Source of the DNA: Tritrichomonas musculus
Lineage: Eukaryota > Parabasalia > Tritrichomonadida > Tritrichomonadidae
Length of the DNA: 64,000 bases
Direction: 5' to 3'
Assembly: GCA_039105265.1 (NCBI GenBank)
Contig: JAPFFF010000059.1
Location: 124,001 to 188,000 of the forward strand
In this document: positions 10,823 through 22,356 of the stretch, in pieces
How positions within the stretch are numbered: position 1 is the first letter of the stretch
Layout of the letters: every line of letters starts with the position of its first letter
Made by a program: the position numbers and the translations under genes
The notes under the pieces: generated by a model
What the model saw: the letters and a program-made list of their open reading frames with translations, nothing else
The model's database searches: none
Told to the model about the DNA's origin: nothing

Positions 10823-10831
10823 TCTCAAGAT

Positions 10832-11629
10832 ATGCCTTTGATGATATTGAGAAGCTTTGTCAGATTGAAAATGCTATTGATTCAGATCTTCAAACAATTG
10901 AATTTGGTGCTTTTTCAGACAATTGAAAGCTTTACAATTAGTTCAAATTTAATTGACCTTCAAGATGGTTGGTGCTTAAATTTGAGAAAATTAATAAACG
11001 TCATTGTAAGTAAGGATAATCCAAAGTATTCTATTTATGATGATAAAAAGATTATTGGAAAATCATTGTTAAAAGCAGATAATTGTGATAGTGTTGTTTT
11101 TTGCTATAGGAAAGTTGAACATGTGACTATTCCTGCATTTATTAAACACCTTGAATCATATTCATTTCAATATTGTAATCAAATTTGTCAATTTGAATTC
11201 ACCAATGATTCAGAGCTGCAAACAATTGGAAAACAAACTTTTTCAGATTCATCAATTGAAAAATTTTCAATTCCTCTTCATCTCAAAACAATTGGCGAAT
11301 GTGCTTTTTGGCACTGTAATAATCTTCGTAAGATTGATATTCATCCTGATTCGGAACTGCAAACGATTGGAAAACAAACTTTTTCAGATTCATCAATTGA
11401 AAAATTTTCAATTCCTCTTCATCTCAAAACAATTGGCGAATATGCTTTTGAGGACTGTGAAAATCTTCGTAAGATTGATATTCATCCTGATTCGGAACTG
11501 CAAACGATTGGTAGACATGCTTTCAGATACACATTAATAAGAAGTTTATGGGTTCCAACTCAAATATCACGAATAGAAGAAGGCGCTTTTAGTCGATGTC
11601 GGAATCTTCAACTTCTTTTTGGAAATTAA
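10832..11629 (+). pseudogene. BspA-like LRR gene remnant
   Basis: A 265-codon frame whose main part is BspA-like: KIIGKSLLKADNCDSVVFC linker, then LRRs such as ELQTIGKQTFSDSSIEKFSI and LKTIGEYAFEDCENLRKIDI. In the first 90 bases the LRR signal (YAFDDIEKLCQIENAIDSDL) is in another frame, so a frameshift separates it from the rest. The frame ends about 80 residues after its last full repeat pair, and the N-terminal domain is absent. BspA-like proteins are a huge trichomonad family thought to act in adhesion. A related intact gene is at 23878-27120. Confidence 0.75.
11215..11496 (+). repeat. 141-bp tandem duplication inside the BspA-like remnant
   Basis: Two nearly identical 141-base units (47 codons, two LRRs) follow each other; GGAAAACAAACTTTTTCAG starts at 11228 and again at 11369. 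The few differences sit mainly at the ends of the units, so the duplication is recent. Confidence 0.85.
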
Positions 11630-12159
11630 AAATTTTGGTAATTTTTTCGATAAGCGAAAAACTTATAATTATGACTCCAGCTAGAAATTCGTCTTGTCAA
11701 TTACATAAAGAGTTAATAAATAAAAAGATATTTTTATCTATCCTTAGTTTTCATATAACATGTCATTTTTCGTAAATTTGTTTATTAAAAAGAATTCGAG
11801 TTTATCTCAGTCAATTATATTAATAAGTAAAACAAAGCAGAATCCAGGGAATTTTTCAGTAATAATCCAGAAAAGTATGCAGAATGCAGTAGCTGGTGTT
11901 AAATTAAGAAATGAATGCTTTTTCCTTGAAGATAATCAAACAAATGAATCAATTATTTCAAAATGCACGACAATCAAATATTCGAACCTGAATTCAGAAT
12001 TGATTCTTAATCATTATTAAAATTGTTTGAGATCTCAAGCATAAGAAAATAAAAGAGAATTCAGTAGGTTTAATATTCATTTTTCTTATTTTCTTTTAAA
12101 AACATATTGATGATATCATAAATCATCCATATTTAAAAAAAAATTAAATTAAAATAAAA
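11630..12159. other. Region after the BspA-like remnant
   Basis: An 86-codon frame runs from 11760 to 12020 but has no recognisable domain and no initiator; it may be decayed C-terminal coding DNA. I see nothing else here. Confidence 0.4.
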
Positions 12160-15080
12160 TAAACACATTAAAAAAAAATTAATTAATTTGGTGTTTATTG
12201 ATGAGTTTTTAGAAATTCTTTGTGGAATTTGATGTGAATTTTGATGAAACTCAATAAAATATAAATTTAAATTTTATAAATATTGATTTAAAACCAAATA
12301 AAAAATAAAGAAAACAGCATTAATAATTCTTTTAAAATGTCATATAAATCATTTTAAAATTATATGAATAATTTTTGGTAAAATTTGATTAATTATTTAA
12401 AGTCAAATCTTATAAAATATTGTGATTAAATTTGATGAATAACTTTTTAGAAATTATATGAAAAACAATTATAAATTTCATAAAAATAATAATTAAAACT
12501 TCATAAAATATAGGGTCTAAACATCATAAATTGCGAGATTAAACAGAATAAAACAAAATAAAAACTTGATGAAAATGTATTAGATGAAATTAGGTTAAAA
12601 AGAAATTTGGAATTAGGTAAATAAAAAAAAAAATGAAACTTGATGAAAATAAGAAATTAAAATTTGATTAAATCATATGTTAAAATTGCATAAAATAATT
12701 AAAGAAATTAGATAAAATTATAATATTGAAATTCGGTAAAAAAACAATTAGTAACTTGATGAAAGCATTTAAATGGAATTATATTTAAAAGCATTAAGAA
12801 ATTTTATGAAAGTTATATATATCAATTTCATCTAATAATAAATTGAAATTGGATTAAAATTTGCTAATAGAGATTACATGAAAAAGTTTGGTTAAAATGG
12901 CATAAATTTATAAATTCAAATTGGATGAAAAATATGTTTTTAAATTTTATTTTACAAATAAAATAAAATTGCATAAAATTATCAAAATAAAAATGAGATG
13001 AAATAGAAAATTCAATTTCATAAAAAACATGAAAATGAAACTAAATAAAAATTTAGATGAAACGAAATGAAAAAAAAACTATAATTTCATGAAATCCAAA
13101 ATCTAATTTCATGAGGAAAAAAATATTGGAATGTCATGAAATTTCTTGTTGAAACAAAATTAGAAACATTTAATATTTTAAATGTGATAAGATTTATAAA
13201 AGTAATGTAATTAAAAAACATAATAAAATGGCATTAAATACAATTTTCAAATTTCATTTAATTAAAATAAAATCAGATTACAATAATTGAGTTGAAATTG
13301 CATAAAATATTATTTTTAGAGATTATATAAAATGCATTATTTTAAATTTCATTAATTTCAAAAAATAGAATTCCATTAGGATAAATTAATTGAAATTTTA
13401 TTAATGCTTTATCTGAATTGAATTAAAAGAAAATAATTAATTTGATTAAAAATAAACTAAAGAAATTTGATAAAAAAATTTTTTTTAATTTTATTAAATC
13501 ATTTTATATTAAATTGCATTAAATAATTATTACAAATTTGATAAATAATTTGGAATAAACTAGATAAAAATAAAATTTAAAAACTTGATATAATTTTGGA
13601 ACGAAACTTGATAAATATTATATGGAAGAAATGATATAAAAATAGCCATTTATAAATGTAATTTAAAAAATTGATATAAAATGGCATTATAATAGTAAAA
13701 TGAAATGATATTAAATATTCATTGAAATTTGATTAGGAAAAAAAATCTAAATGCTATCAGCATTGAAATAAAATTTTATTTAAAAGTATAGATTGAAATT
13801 GTATTAAAAAAATTATTTTAAACTCGATACATAAAAAATTGGAATTTCATTAAAATATAAAATTGAAATTATATAAAATGTAGAAAAAAAATTAAATTAA
13901 AAATATAGATTTAATGTTATTAAAACAATTAAAATGAATTAGATTAAATTATGAATGGAAAATTTTATGAAAAATTAAGCATGAAATTAGATAAAAAAAT
14001 GAATTGAATTGCATTAATGAATTTTTGATTTAAATTGCGTGAAATTATTTGATATAATTGCATAAATATATGTTTTAAAAACTTCATAAAATGTTTGATA
14101 AAATTGCATTAATAAATCAATTGAAAATTGCATAAAATTATTTCAATTTAAAATGTCATTAAAACGATATTTAAAATCTTATTAAAAATAAAATGAAATT
14201 CGATTAAAAAAATATAGTTTATGAAAATTTTATAAATAAAGTTTATAAAAACTTCATTAAAAAAAAATTGCAAAAAACAGCATTAAATTAAAGCAAAAAC
14301 ATCATTGAAAAATATTGAGAATTTTATAAAATAAATAAAAATTATAATTTCATTAAATGTGATATGAAATTCCATTCAAAAATTTGTTGTAACTTTATAT
14401 AATTTTAATTGAAATCAAATCAAATATTAAGAAAAGTAATATGATAAAATAAAATTCGGAAACTTTATTAAATACATGAATAAATTAGATGAAATATTTT
14501 GTATGGAATTAGGTTTAAAAAGGAATTGGAATTTCATAAAAACACATTTGATGGAACTATATAAAAACAAATTTCAAAAAATTGCATAAAATATGAAATG
14601 AAATCTCATGAAATACTAAAATAAAATTGGATAAAATACATAAATTATAATTTTATTAAAAATAATATTGTTAGAATTTGATGAAAAACTTTGTGAAAAT
14701 TTGATGAAAAATAAAGATTCAATTTTATTTAAATTTTTAGTTGTAACTAGATTTAATATTGTTTGAAATTAGATTAAAATGCTGCTAAAATTACATAAAA
14801 TCATACTGAAACTTGGTTAAATTGCTTTTTAAACGTAATAAGAAAAAAAAATAAAAATTTCATTAAAAGCATGAACAAAATTTCATGAAATTTTAGTATT
14901 AAACGATGTAAAATAGCGTTTTATAATATCATAAAATAATATTATTTCAAATTTTATAAAATATATGTTAGAATTGGATAAAATTAATAAATCGATAATT
15001 AGATAAAAAAAATGGAAGAAATTTGATAAAAAAAAATCGTTTGAAACTTTGTTAAAGGTTGACAATATAAATAGCATTAA
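12160..15080. repeat. 2.9-kb degenerate AT-rich satellite-like region
   Basis: For almost 3 kb the sequence is built from short variants of GAAATT(A/T)GATAAAA and AAATTGCATAAAAT, spaced about 15-25 bases apart, with no reading frame of note. The strand bias is strong: A-rich with GAAATT, GATGAAA and CATAAAAT on the plus strand. It looks like an old, heavily diverged minisatellite. Borders are approximate. Confidence 0.7.
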
Positions 15081-15832
15081 TCATTTTGTAGAAACCATAT
15101 CAAAAAAATCGTTATAAATGATTCTTTCTTTGTAGATAAAAAATGTTTAACTTTTTGAAATAATTATTCTTATATACAAACTTTTTGAAAAAATATAAAA
15201 AAAAACAATATTGATGCTTTATTTACATAATTGATCAATAAAATTTTAATATTATTTAATAATAAGTAATAGAATTATATTTAAGTTAAAAGTCATAAAT
15301 AAAATTTATAATTTTTTTTTTTTGAGATTATTAAATCATTTTAAATTCACATTTTTTATGAAAAAATACTCTCATATTTAATGGTAATGAATTAGGCGAT
15401 CATTAATATATGTATTATTCAAAATAAATATGAATGAAAGTTAACATCATTTTTCAAAATATTAATAAAACCTATTTTTTCCTTGAGTCTGTTTTTTATT
15501 TTGGTAAATAATAATTTGCTTATTGAGATTTAATTCATCTAGTCATAATCCTAAAATGAACGGTAAATACTTTTTAATAATAGAAACTACTTTTGCCTTG
15601 AAAGAACCAAAATAGTTTAAAACGTTCATCGTTATAATATTTCCAGTTTATCGTTAGGATTAATTGCTGAACAAATTTTGGCAATTACCTGCATCATTAA
15701 AAATTTTGATTATTTTAATTTTCTTTTGATTAATTTGCTATCTTTGATTCAAAAAAATTTTTTTGAATATGAGATTGTTATTCAAACTTTTTGACAAAAA
15801 TATTTTCCAATCAATGCAAAATATTACATCTG
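15081..15832. other. AT-rich region without a gene
   Basis: I see no gene or RNA in this stretch. It separates the satellite from BspA-like gene fragments. Confidence 0.55.
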
Positions 15833-16248
15833 TTAATTTAGAACAACCTTCAAAAATATAAATGACAGTTTTTTGACGAAGGAATTGTTACTTTGGTTAA
15901 CGAAGAACAGTCTGCAAAAATCCATCTCTTCAATTTCAGTTACATTATCTTTAATTGTCTTTTTTTTTACTGAAGAACAACCTGTAAAGAAGTTTTTTTT
16001 TTTTTTTTTAATTATGTACATCTCAAATTGAATGTATATTTGTTCAAGCTTCTCGCATCCATTGAAGACAGAATCTTCATAGCGTGTGACAGAGGAAGGA
16101 ATTGTTGTTCGCTTCAATGATGAGCATGCAGAAAAAAATATCTCCTAATTGCATGAATGCTGTCAGGAATGATTTACTTCTTCCAATGATGAACACTTGA
16201 AGAATGCAAAATTACAAAGACATGTAACAGATGAAGAAATTACTACTT
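15833..16248 (-). pseudogene. BspA-like LRR gene fragment (minus strand)
   Basis: On the minus strand, LRR_5 phrases run from 16248 downward: VVISSSVTCLCNFAFFKCSS, then TTIPSSVTRYEDSVFNGCEK, then VTEIEEMDF. A stop and a frame change interrupt them, and a poly-T run at 15998-16009 falls in the middle. It is a dead fragment. Its first 63 bases are repeated in inverted orientation at 16440-16502. Confidence 0.7.
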
Positions 16249-16502
16249 AATTGAAAAGATAGTCAACAATTTTGTATCGTATATTTTTTGGCCAATATAT
16301 TTTCATCCGAAAAAGTAAGAGTCCGTTTATTTTGAATTGTTACTAACAGAGTCATTAATAAAGGAAAAACTAATTGAAAATGAGAAAAAAAATACGATTC
16401 GAGTCAAATCCTATTTCGCTAATTCTCCAAACCTGAAAAAAGTAGTAATTTCTTCATCTGTTACATGTCTTTGTAATTTTGCATTCTTCAAGTGTTCATC
16501 AT
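16186..16502. repeat. Perfect 63-bp inverted repeat of a BspA-like LRR
   Basis: The arms 16186-16248 and 16440-16502 are exact reverse complements, separated by 191 bases. Each arm encodes the LRR phrase SSSVTCLCNFAFFKCS on its own strand. The perfect match implies a recent inverted duplication. Confidence 0.9.
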
Positions 16503-16519
16503 CAAATTTTGATACTTAA
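16337..16519 (+). pseudogene. BspA-like LRR gene fragment (plus strand)
   Basis: A 60-codon frame whose end, NLKKVVISSSVTCLCNFAFF, is one LRR_5 repeat; the start is not BspA-like. It holds the right arm of the inverted repeat with the minus-strand fragment. It is too short to be a working member of the family. Confidence 0.6.
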
Positions 16520-16678
16520 TTCAAAAATACTTGTAAAATCTTCTGATCTCAAACGAAGATTTATAATTTTTAAATTGAAATAAATAATAAAAATTTTGAA
16601 AAATTGAAATAAATATGTTTATGTCAATCAAATTGAGAGAAAAAAATTAATTGTTTGCCATTTATTTTTATACCAATA

Positions 16679-17962
16679 ATGACTTGTGTAATCAAACTCA
16701 AAAAGAGTTCAATTTTACAGGTTCCATTTCACATTTACCAAAAAGATTTCACATTTATTATAAATGGGGAGAGAATTGAAACAAATAAATTTGTTGCTGA
16801 TTTATTATCTCCAAAAATTTTAAAGATTCACTACAACGAGCCAACGTTTAGCGAATATTCGATCACCACACGGTCAAAAGGAAACTTTCAAAACATCCTT
16901 AATCTAATTAAATTTGGTGACTTGGAAATCAACGAAACCGAAATCCCATATCTTTCAGAAATCGTCGATCAACTTGGGATTGAACAAATTTCGATTAATA
17001 TTCCTTCGATAGAGATTACCTGCGATAATGTTATTGGCATGATCAAAGAGCATGCTCAAACAAAATATTTTTACAAATCTAATCTTGAGAACGAAATCGA
17101 TTTTGTGTCAGAACACTTCAGCGAACTGAATTCAGAGCAAATAGAAGAGCTTATGAAAGTGGGTGATGACATACTGGAGCAGATTATCGGCAATGAAAAG
17201 CTCTCGCTTGAGTCAGAAGACCAACTTTTGAGATTTGTCAGCGATCTTTATGAAAAAGATGTAAAGTATTCAAATTTCTATGAATACGTTATTTTCAGTA
17301 ATATTGAACTAAGCAGCATGAAGGAATTCATCTCCAAATTTGATCAAGAAGATCTGACGCGTTCTACATGGGAATCATTGGCCAAATGCCTGCTGAATGA
17401 AAAAGTTGTAAATAACAGACGATACAGAATGAAGCGAAAAAGTGTCAAAGAAATCCCTTTTTCAGACAACAATTTGAAAGGTATTTTCAGTTATCTTCGG
17501 ACACAATCAGACATCAATGATGAAGTCAGAGTAACGTATTCATCATGTGAAGGAGGTGATGCAAAACTTCTTCTTGACATTGAAAATTCCAACAACTTTT
17601 ACACAAAAAATTCGGCGAATTCATGGATTTGCTTTGAATTCACAAATCACAAAATAATTCCATCAAATTACACAATCAAGTCCTATGGTAGTAAAACTAA
17701 CGGCCACCATCTGAAGAGCTGGAAAATAGAAGTTTCAGAAGATGGAAATTCATGGACCAAAGTTGACGAGCAAAAAGACTGCCCTTTTCTAAACGGTCCG
17801 CATCAAACACACACATTTCTGATTGATTATGGCAAAATTGAATCCAAAGAAGAAGGAATCAAATACATACGAATATATATGACAGGTCCAAGCTGGTATA
17901 GTCCAGGCACTTATTATTATTTAGATTTATGTTCAATTGAATTTTATGGCGAGTTGTTTTAA
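16679..17962 (+). CDS. BTB/BACK-like protein with C-terminal F5/8 type C (discoidin-like) domain
   Basis: A 427-residue open frame. The ATG at 16679 is chosen; the frame also extends 24 bases upstream without an ATG. Residues about 20-105 (FTFIINGERIETNKFVADLL...NILNLIKFGDLEIN) resemble a BTB fold, residues 110-235 a BACK-like helical domain, and residues 270-425 an F5/8C domain, with SWICFEFTNHKIIPSNYTIK, LKSWKIEVSEDGNSWTKVD and IRIYMTGPSW. Such proteins are common in trichomonads and probably act as intracellular adaptors; the ligand is unknown. Base use is clearly less AT-rich than the surroundings. There is no signal peptide or membrane segment. TAAA overlaps the stop. Confidence 0.85.
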   Translation: MTCVIKLKKSSILQVPFHIYQKDFTFIINGERIETNKFVADLLSPKILKIHYNEPTFSEYSITTRSKGNFQNILNLIKFGDLEINETEIPYLSEIVDQLGIEQISINIPSIEITCDNVIGMIKEHAQTKYFYKSNLENEIDFVSEHFSELNSEQIEELMKVGDDILEQIIGNEKLSLESEDQLLRFVSDLYEKDVKYSNFYEYVIFSNIELSSMKEFISKFDQEDLTRSTWESLAKCLLNEKVVNNRRYRMKRKSVKEIPFSDNNLKGIFSYLRTQSDINDEVRVTYSSCEGGDAKLLLDIENSNNFYTKNSANSWICFEFTNHKIIPSNYTIKSYGSKTNGHHLKSWKIEVSEDGNSWTKVDEQKDCPFLNGPHQTHTFLIDYGKIESKEEGIKYIRIYMTGPSWYSPGTYYYLDLCSIEFYGELF

Positions 17963-18330
17963 ATTTCACCTAAGTGAATTGGCCTTTTTTCTGTTAAATA
18001 TTCAATTTAAACGTATTTATATTTTATTTTTATTCTCTGTTTTACAGCTTTGTGAGTTATAGAGAATTGAAATTAATTAAATAATTGCCAAATTATGATG
18101 AAATTCAAAAAATATATGAAAAAAGTTAAAAAGTTTTATTTAGGTAGTTGAATGCTTTTTTATCTTCTAAATGTAGAAATAAGTGATGATCGATATTCAA
18201 ATGTGTGTTTTCATTACAAAAATTTGTAAAATATGCTTTATACTTATCAAAGCAAAAATAATGCTTTTTTACAACATCTTTCCTTTAATGATTTAGCTTT
18301 GCTCAAAAACGAGAAGATTAGGATACAAGA
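17963..18330. other. Intergenic region
   Basis: I see nothing definite here. The last 100 bases may hold decayed N-terminal coding DNA of the ankyrin pseudogene that follows. Confidence 0.4.
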
Positions 18331-18990
18331 ATGACTCGAAGAGAAGTTTCAGCGTTACTTTTGGGTGGTGAAAAAGAAGATATTGACTTTGTAAAATTGC
18401 TTTTAAATAATCCAAAAATTAACCTCAATAAAATAATGATCATGTATTATGATTCTAAAAGTCGCAGTGGTCTATATAATCTAGATGAAAAGAGGGAAGA
18501 AAAGACGGCATTACATCTTGCTGATGAAAAAAGGCAATTTTGAAATAGTCCAACTTTTGTGTCAGAAAGAGAACATTGACGTTAATATGAAAACAATTAA
18601 TAGTTACCCAGGATTTGATGACATAAGGGAGGGGATCACGCCATTTCATTTTGCAATTGGCAATGAAGATAGTAAAATTATTGAAATTCTGGCTTCAAAT
18701 CCAAAAGTAGTTATCAATTTGAAATCAACAATTGAACAATGGTGCCACGGATGAAAAGAAGATTATGAAGAAAAAACACCATTTTGCTTTGTTGTTGAAA
18801 AAGGCAATCAAGAAATATGTAGAATTATTTTGTCAAATAAAAATGTCAATGTTAACAAAAAGTTGTTTGAATTCTATACCTAAGCATTCAAAAGAAGATG
18901 TTGAAAGAATTTTAATGCTTTCAAAGAATTCAAATTCTTCATTTCATTTCAAGTTGGAAAATGCAGATTCGATAACATATAAGTGATGAC
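18331..18990 (+). pseudogene. Ankyrin-repeat protein pseudogene
   Basis: Ankyrin repeats can be read across changing frames: EDIDFVKLLLNNPKINLNK, then TALHLA, then KGNFEIVQLLCQKENIDVN and TPFHFAIGNEDSKIIEILAS, then TPFCFVVEKGNQEICRIIL. A frameshift falls near an A-run at 18525-18535 and an in-frame stop at 18752-18754; a second stop follows after about 40 codons. Each repeat keeps a good consensus, so inactivation is probably recent. Ankyrin proteins are a large trichomonad family. Confidence 0.8.
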
Positions 18991-19195
18991 CACTGGCAAA
19001 TACATAAAAATTTAAACCATATTAACAAAAAGATGATTTTCTTTGATTGAATATGACGTATTTAGCTTAACTTAAAAATTTAATCACTTCTGACTTAAAG
19101 ATGTCGAATTAGCCCTATCATTGTGGCATTTGGCCAACCATTGTCAAAACTCAAGAATGATTCACTTCTTGGAAAAAAAAAAAAAAGTAAAAAAA

Positions 19196-19276
19196 TGACA
19201 GCTATAGGATTCGAACCCATGCGTGCTAGCACAAGAAGGTAGCAACCTCTCGCCTTAACCACTCGGCCAAACTGTC
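19196..19276 (-). tRNA. tRNA-Ser (anticodon GCU)
   Basis: The minus strand folds as a class II tRNA: acceptor GACAGTT/AGCTGTC pairs with one G-U, the D arm is GCC/GGC, the anticodon loop is TTGCTAC (anticodon GCU, serine AGY codons), the variable arm is 13 bases with a GTGC/GCAC stem, and the T arm has loop TTCGAAT. A box TGGCCGAGTGG and B box GGTTCGAATCC match the polymerase III consensus. A T-run follows the 3' end as terminator. There is no intron. The discriminator base reads A rather than the G usual for eukaryotic serine tRNA. Confidence 0.93.
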
Positions 19277-19686
19277 TTGTTATTTATTTATAATAAAATA
19301 TATTTGGATCATTTTTTCTTTGAAAAAGATTAAAAAATAATTAATGAAATATTTTTTTTTATTGTTATTTCAATATTGGATTTTGTAAATACATCATTAA
19401 AATGACTTTAATAATGTATACTCCATAATTATAAATTTATGTTTAATTGTGCATTCCTGCTTCATTTGTCCATTTCATTATTTTCATATGGAAAATGTTT
19501 ACAATGCATTTGTATCTCATTAGTGAGTGCTTGAATTAACCTTTTTTTAATAATTGGCTCTTTTTGTTGAAATAAAACTTCTATTATATATAATATTCAT
19601 CAATTTGTGTAAAAATAATCTGGAAATAATTGTTGGATACTCTCTATCTTTTCTTTGATTTAGGCTATATTGGAATACCAAAACCT
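19277..19686. other. Intergenic region
   Basis: I see no gene in this AT-rich stretch. Confidence 0.5.
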
Positions 19687-20010
19687 TCATAAAATAAATA
19701 ATTGATACAATTCATTCGTAACAATTGGTCCTTTTTTATAATTAATCATTAAATCTATATCTTCAAATTCCTTGTACAAACTTTCAAATTTATTTAAATT
19801 ATCTAGATTTTCCTGGTAGTAAAAATTTAATACCTTTTTAGCAATTTCGTATGCTCCTCTTGTATTTAGGTGCAATTTAAAATGTTTTTCAAGTATTTCA
19901 ACTGTGATAATCTTGTATTTCTTTACGAATAAAATGACCAAAAGAAGATAAGAATAATCATGTGATTTGGGAGAGCTTGGGATGTAAAATCCTCCCAAAT
20001 GATCGTTTTC
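19687..20010 (-). pseudogene. Coding fragment without a start codon, unknown family
   Basis: The minus strand is open for about 107 codons and looks like real protein (DHLGGFYIPSSPKSHDYSYL..., then LEKHFKLHLNTRGAYEIAKK). There is no ATG at its beginning; a stop lies just upstream in frame, and the only internal ATG is near the end. It is therefore probably a fragment of a broken gene. I do not recognise the family. Confidence 0.4.
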
Positions 20011-20081
20011 AATTCAATTTTCTCCCAAAAATAAATGCGGATATGCTGTCACTTTTTTGTTTTATATAAAAAAAAAATAGG

Positions 20082-20125
20082 CTGATGAGAATCGAACCTA
20101 ATACCTTTGAATAAAAACAATTGCA
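20082..20125 (-). pseudogene. tRNA 3'-half-like remnant
   Basis: The minus strand reads TTAGGTTCGATTCTCATCAG followed by CC and a T-run, like the T arm, B box and 3' acceptor of a tRNA. No matching 5' acceptor or D arm is present upstream, so it is at best a truncated tRNA copy. Confidence 0.35.
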
Positions 20126-20299
20126 TTTATAATTCTCAATTTTTATAATAAGTATAGCAATTTTGAAGTTTATTGGTATTGGAATCAATTAGATTATCAA
20201 AAACAATTGCAAGCAATAGAAGTAAAACAAATTTTATTATCCAAACTTAGATAACAGTGATTAACGAAAATCTTTAAAGTTTTTTAAGGTTTTACCTAA

Positions 20300-20887
20300 T
20301 TAAAGAGAGGAAACGTATGCCTTGTATTCATCATATGTTACTTTGCATTTCGATGATTGATACCTTTCAACTCTTGATCGTTCCATTGCTTTTTTATCGT
20401 ATTTTCCCCAATATCCTGCCTTCATTGCTAGCTGCTTAAGAGTCTGCTCCTTATTCCATTTTTGTTCGGATGCTACTTCTGGTAAGAAGGTAGCACTGCA
20501 GCCATCAATAAATAATCTTATGCCATGTACTCCAACTTCCCAGTCAAGAGCATCTTTAGCTTCTTCAAATGTATGCAAAAGTGAGATTCCTACATTTAGT
20601 TTTGGAATTTCATCTGCGGAAATTGGGCTAAATCTTCTATCGCGTAAACCTGAGATGCATGCGTATTCTTGGAGGCCCGAATAAAGAGGCTGTGGTTGAA
20701 AGTTTCCAATGCAACCTCTTAAACTCTCTCCAATTTTCCATGTGACAAACATTGGATAAGCGACATTTGTCTCTTTAACAACTTTTGAAGAAACCTTTTT
20801 GGAATTTTGTCCAAGTACCCTATTTTCGAGAGCCTCGAAGCATAAATAGCAAAGTTCTTTTGTTGCAGGTTGGGAATCGTTCGACAT
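20300..20887 (-). CDS. AMMECR1 domain protein
   Basis: A 195-residue open frame, the usual length for a single AMMECR1 domain. The invariant LRGCIG motif is at residues 56-61. It is followed by DRRFSPISADEIPKL, LDWEVGVHGIRLFI, SATFLPEVASEQKWNKEQTL and LAMKAGYW, in the same order as eukaryotic and archaeal AMMECR1 proteins. The family is conserved in all three domains of life, but its reaction is not firmly known; the conserved LRGCIG cysteine is thought to lie in an active or ligand site. The ATG at 20887 has a TCATTT initiator 11 bases upstream. There is no signal peptide. This is a single-copy type housekeeping gene amid repetitive DNA. Confidence 0.96.
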   Translation of the reverse strand: MSNDSQPATKELCYLCFEALENRVLGQNSKKVSSKVVKETNVAYPMFVTWKIGESLRGCIGNFQPQPLYSGLQEYACISGLRDRRFSPISADEIPKLNVGISLLHTFEEAKDALDWEVGVHGIRLFIDGCSATFLPEVASEQKWNKEQTLKQLAMKAGYWGKYDKKAMERSRVERYQSSKCKVTYDEYKAYVSSL

Positions 20888-20897
20888 AATTTATGTG

Positions 20898-20903
20898 AAA
20901 TGA
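20898..20903 (-). promoter_or_regulatory. Trichomonad initiator of the AMMECR1 gene
   Basis: TCATTT on the minus strand, 11 bases before the ATG, matches the trichomonad initiator consensus and gives the short leader typical of these organisms. Confidence 0.65.
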
Positions 20904-22356
20904 CCAATTTACCCTTTCAACTAGTCTGCCATTTATACTCACATTTTGAAATATTATTCCACTTTTTCTAATAATTTTCTTTTCATATAAAACTTATTAT
21001 TATTTATGTGAACAAAGATTAATATTTAATAATTAATTCATATATGTTATGATTATAGGCACTTACGTCATTTTATAGAAAAAAGATATTCAAATATAAT
21101 ATATTTGACTTTACATTTATTAATAATTGACAATTTGGAGAAATTTTTTTCATCGAAAGAAAAGGAATATATTATTAAATAAACTAATGTATCTGAAATT
21201 CAATGAAGAAATGATTTTCCTTTTATTTTTCTGAGTAGAGATTAAATAAATTTGAGTAATAAAAAAGAAAAGAAATAATATAGGATGAAATAATGTTTTT
21301 AATGATATTGTTTAATAAGAAAATTTATCAATTTCATTTGATTGATTATATAAAAATTTTAGCATTTTATAAAATGCTTGAAATATCATCAAAATGAAAT
21401 CATTATAAATTATTTGATATATATGATTTGGAAAATAGCATTTTTTCAATTCAAAAGAATCAAAATATAATCAGATAAATATTTGATCTTTAGAAAAATT
21501 TTAAATCACCTAAAATGTATTTAAACAAAATGAATATATATTAATAAAACAATTTTTAATACTATTAATTTAATATATTTAAAAAACATTTTATAAATAA
21601 TTAATGAATATTATATATAATTTTCTGGTTTTCATTTGTTATGCAATATATTCAATATACTCTTATAATTAGAATTTAATCAAATGATAAAATTGATTAT
21701 ATTTTGTTGATATAACAAAAATTTATTATATTATCAATTTGAATTGCACTACAATTATATGATTAAATTCATTAGTGCATTAAATACAGTTTAATATTTA
21801 AACAATATATTATTCCCATTTTTTTATTTGATTGCATTCATATATTCATAAATTTGAATGTATATTTGGTGTGAATTCAATATAGCTATTTTCTGAGATC
21901 TTCTGAAAAAATAAAGGATTTCAATTGTCTCTTAAAAAATTGTATAGAATTTTGTTTCATTCTGATATTTCCATTATTGAATTAATGCCAAATAAGAATT
22001 TAATTTCTATTATTCTTTCACATTAACAATTCAAATTAAATTGAATTGATGACATGAGTTAATTTCTGCTAAGTTTTCATATCTCTGATAAGAATCTTTT
22101 TTTTTTTTTTTAACAAATATTCATGAATTTATGGTTTAATTTAGTTGTATTTCATATTACATTTGATAATATAGATCTAAGTCTATTGAACTTTTGCAAG
22201 ATTTCTAAAAATATCTTTGATATATTTAAAAATAGATAATCTCATTCATTTACAACTTTTTATCATAATTTAAAACATGAATATCATTTTTATAAAATAA
22301 ACACTCTGAACAAAAAAAAATGTTAATTATAATTTTAATTACAATGCAATATTCTA
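20904..22356. other. AT-rich intergenic region
   Basis: I see no gene, RNA or clear repeat in these 1.4 kb apart from homopolymer runs and direct A/T-rich redundancy. Confidence 0.55.

Noticed and set aside
11760-12020. 86-codon frame after the BspA-like remnant
   Set aside because: No LRR phrase, no initiator and biased composition; at best decayed C-terminal coding DNA.
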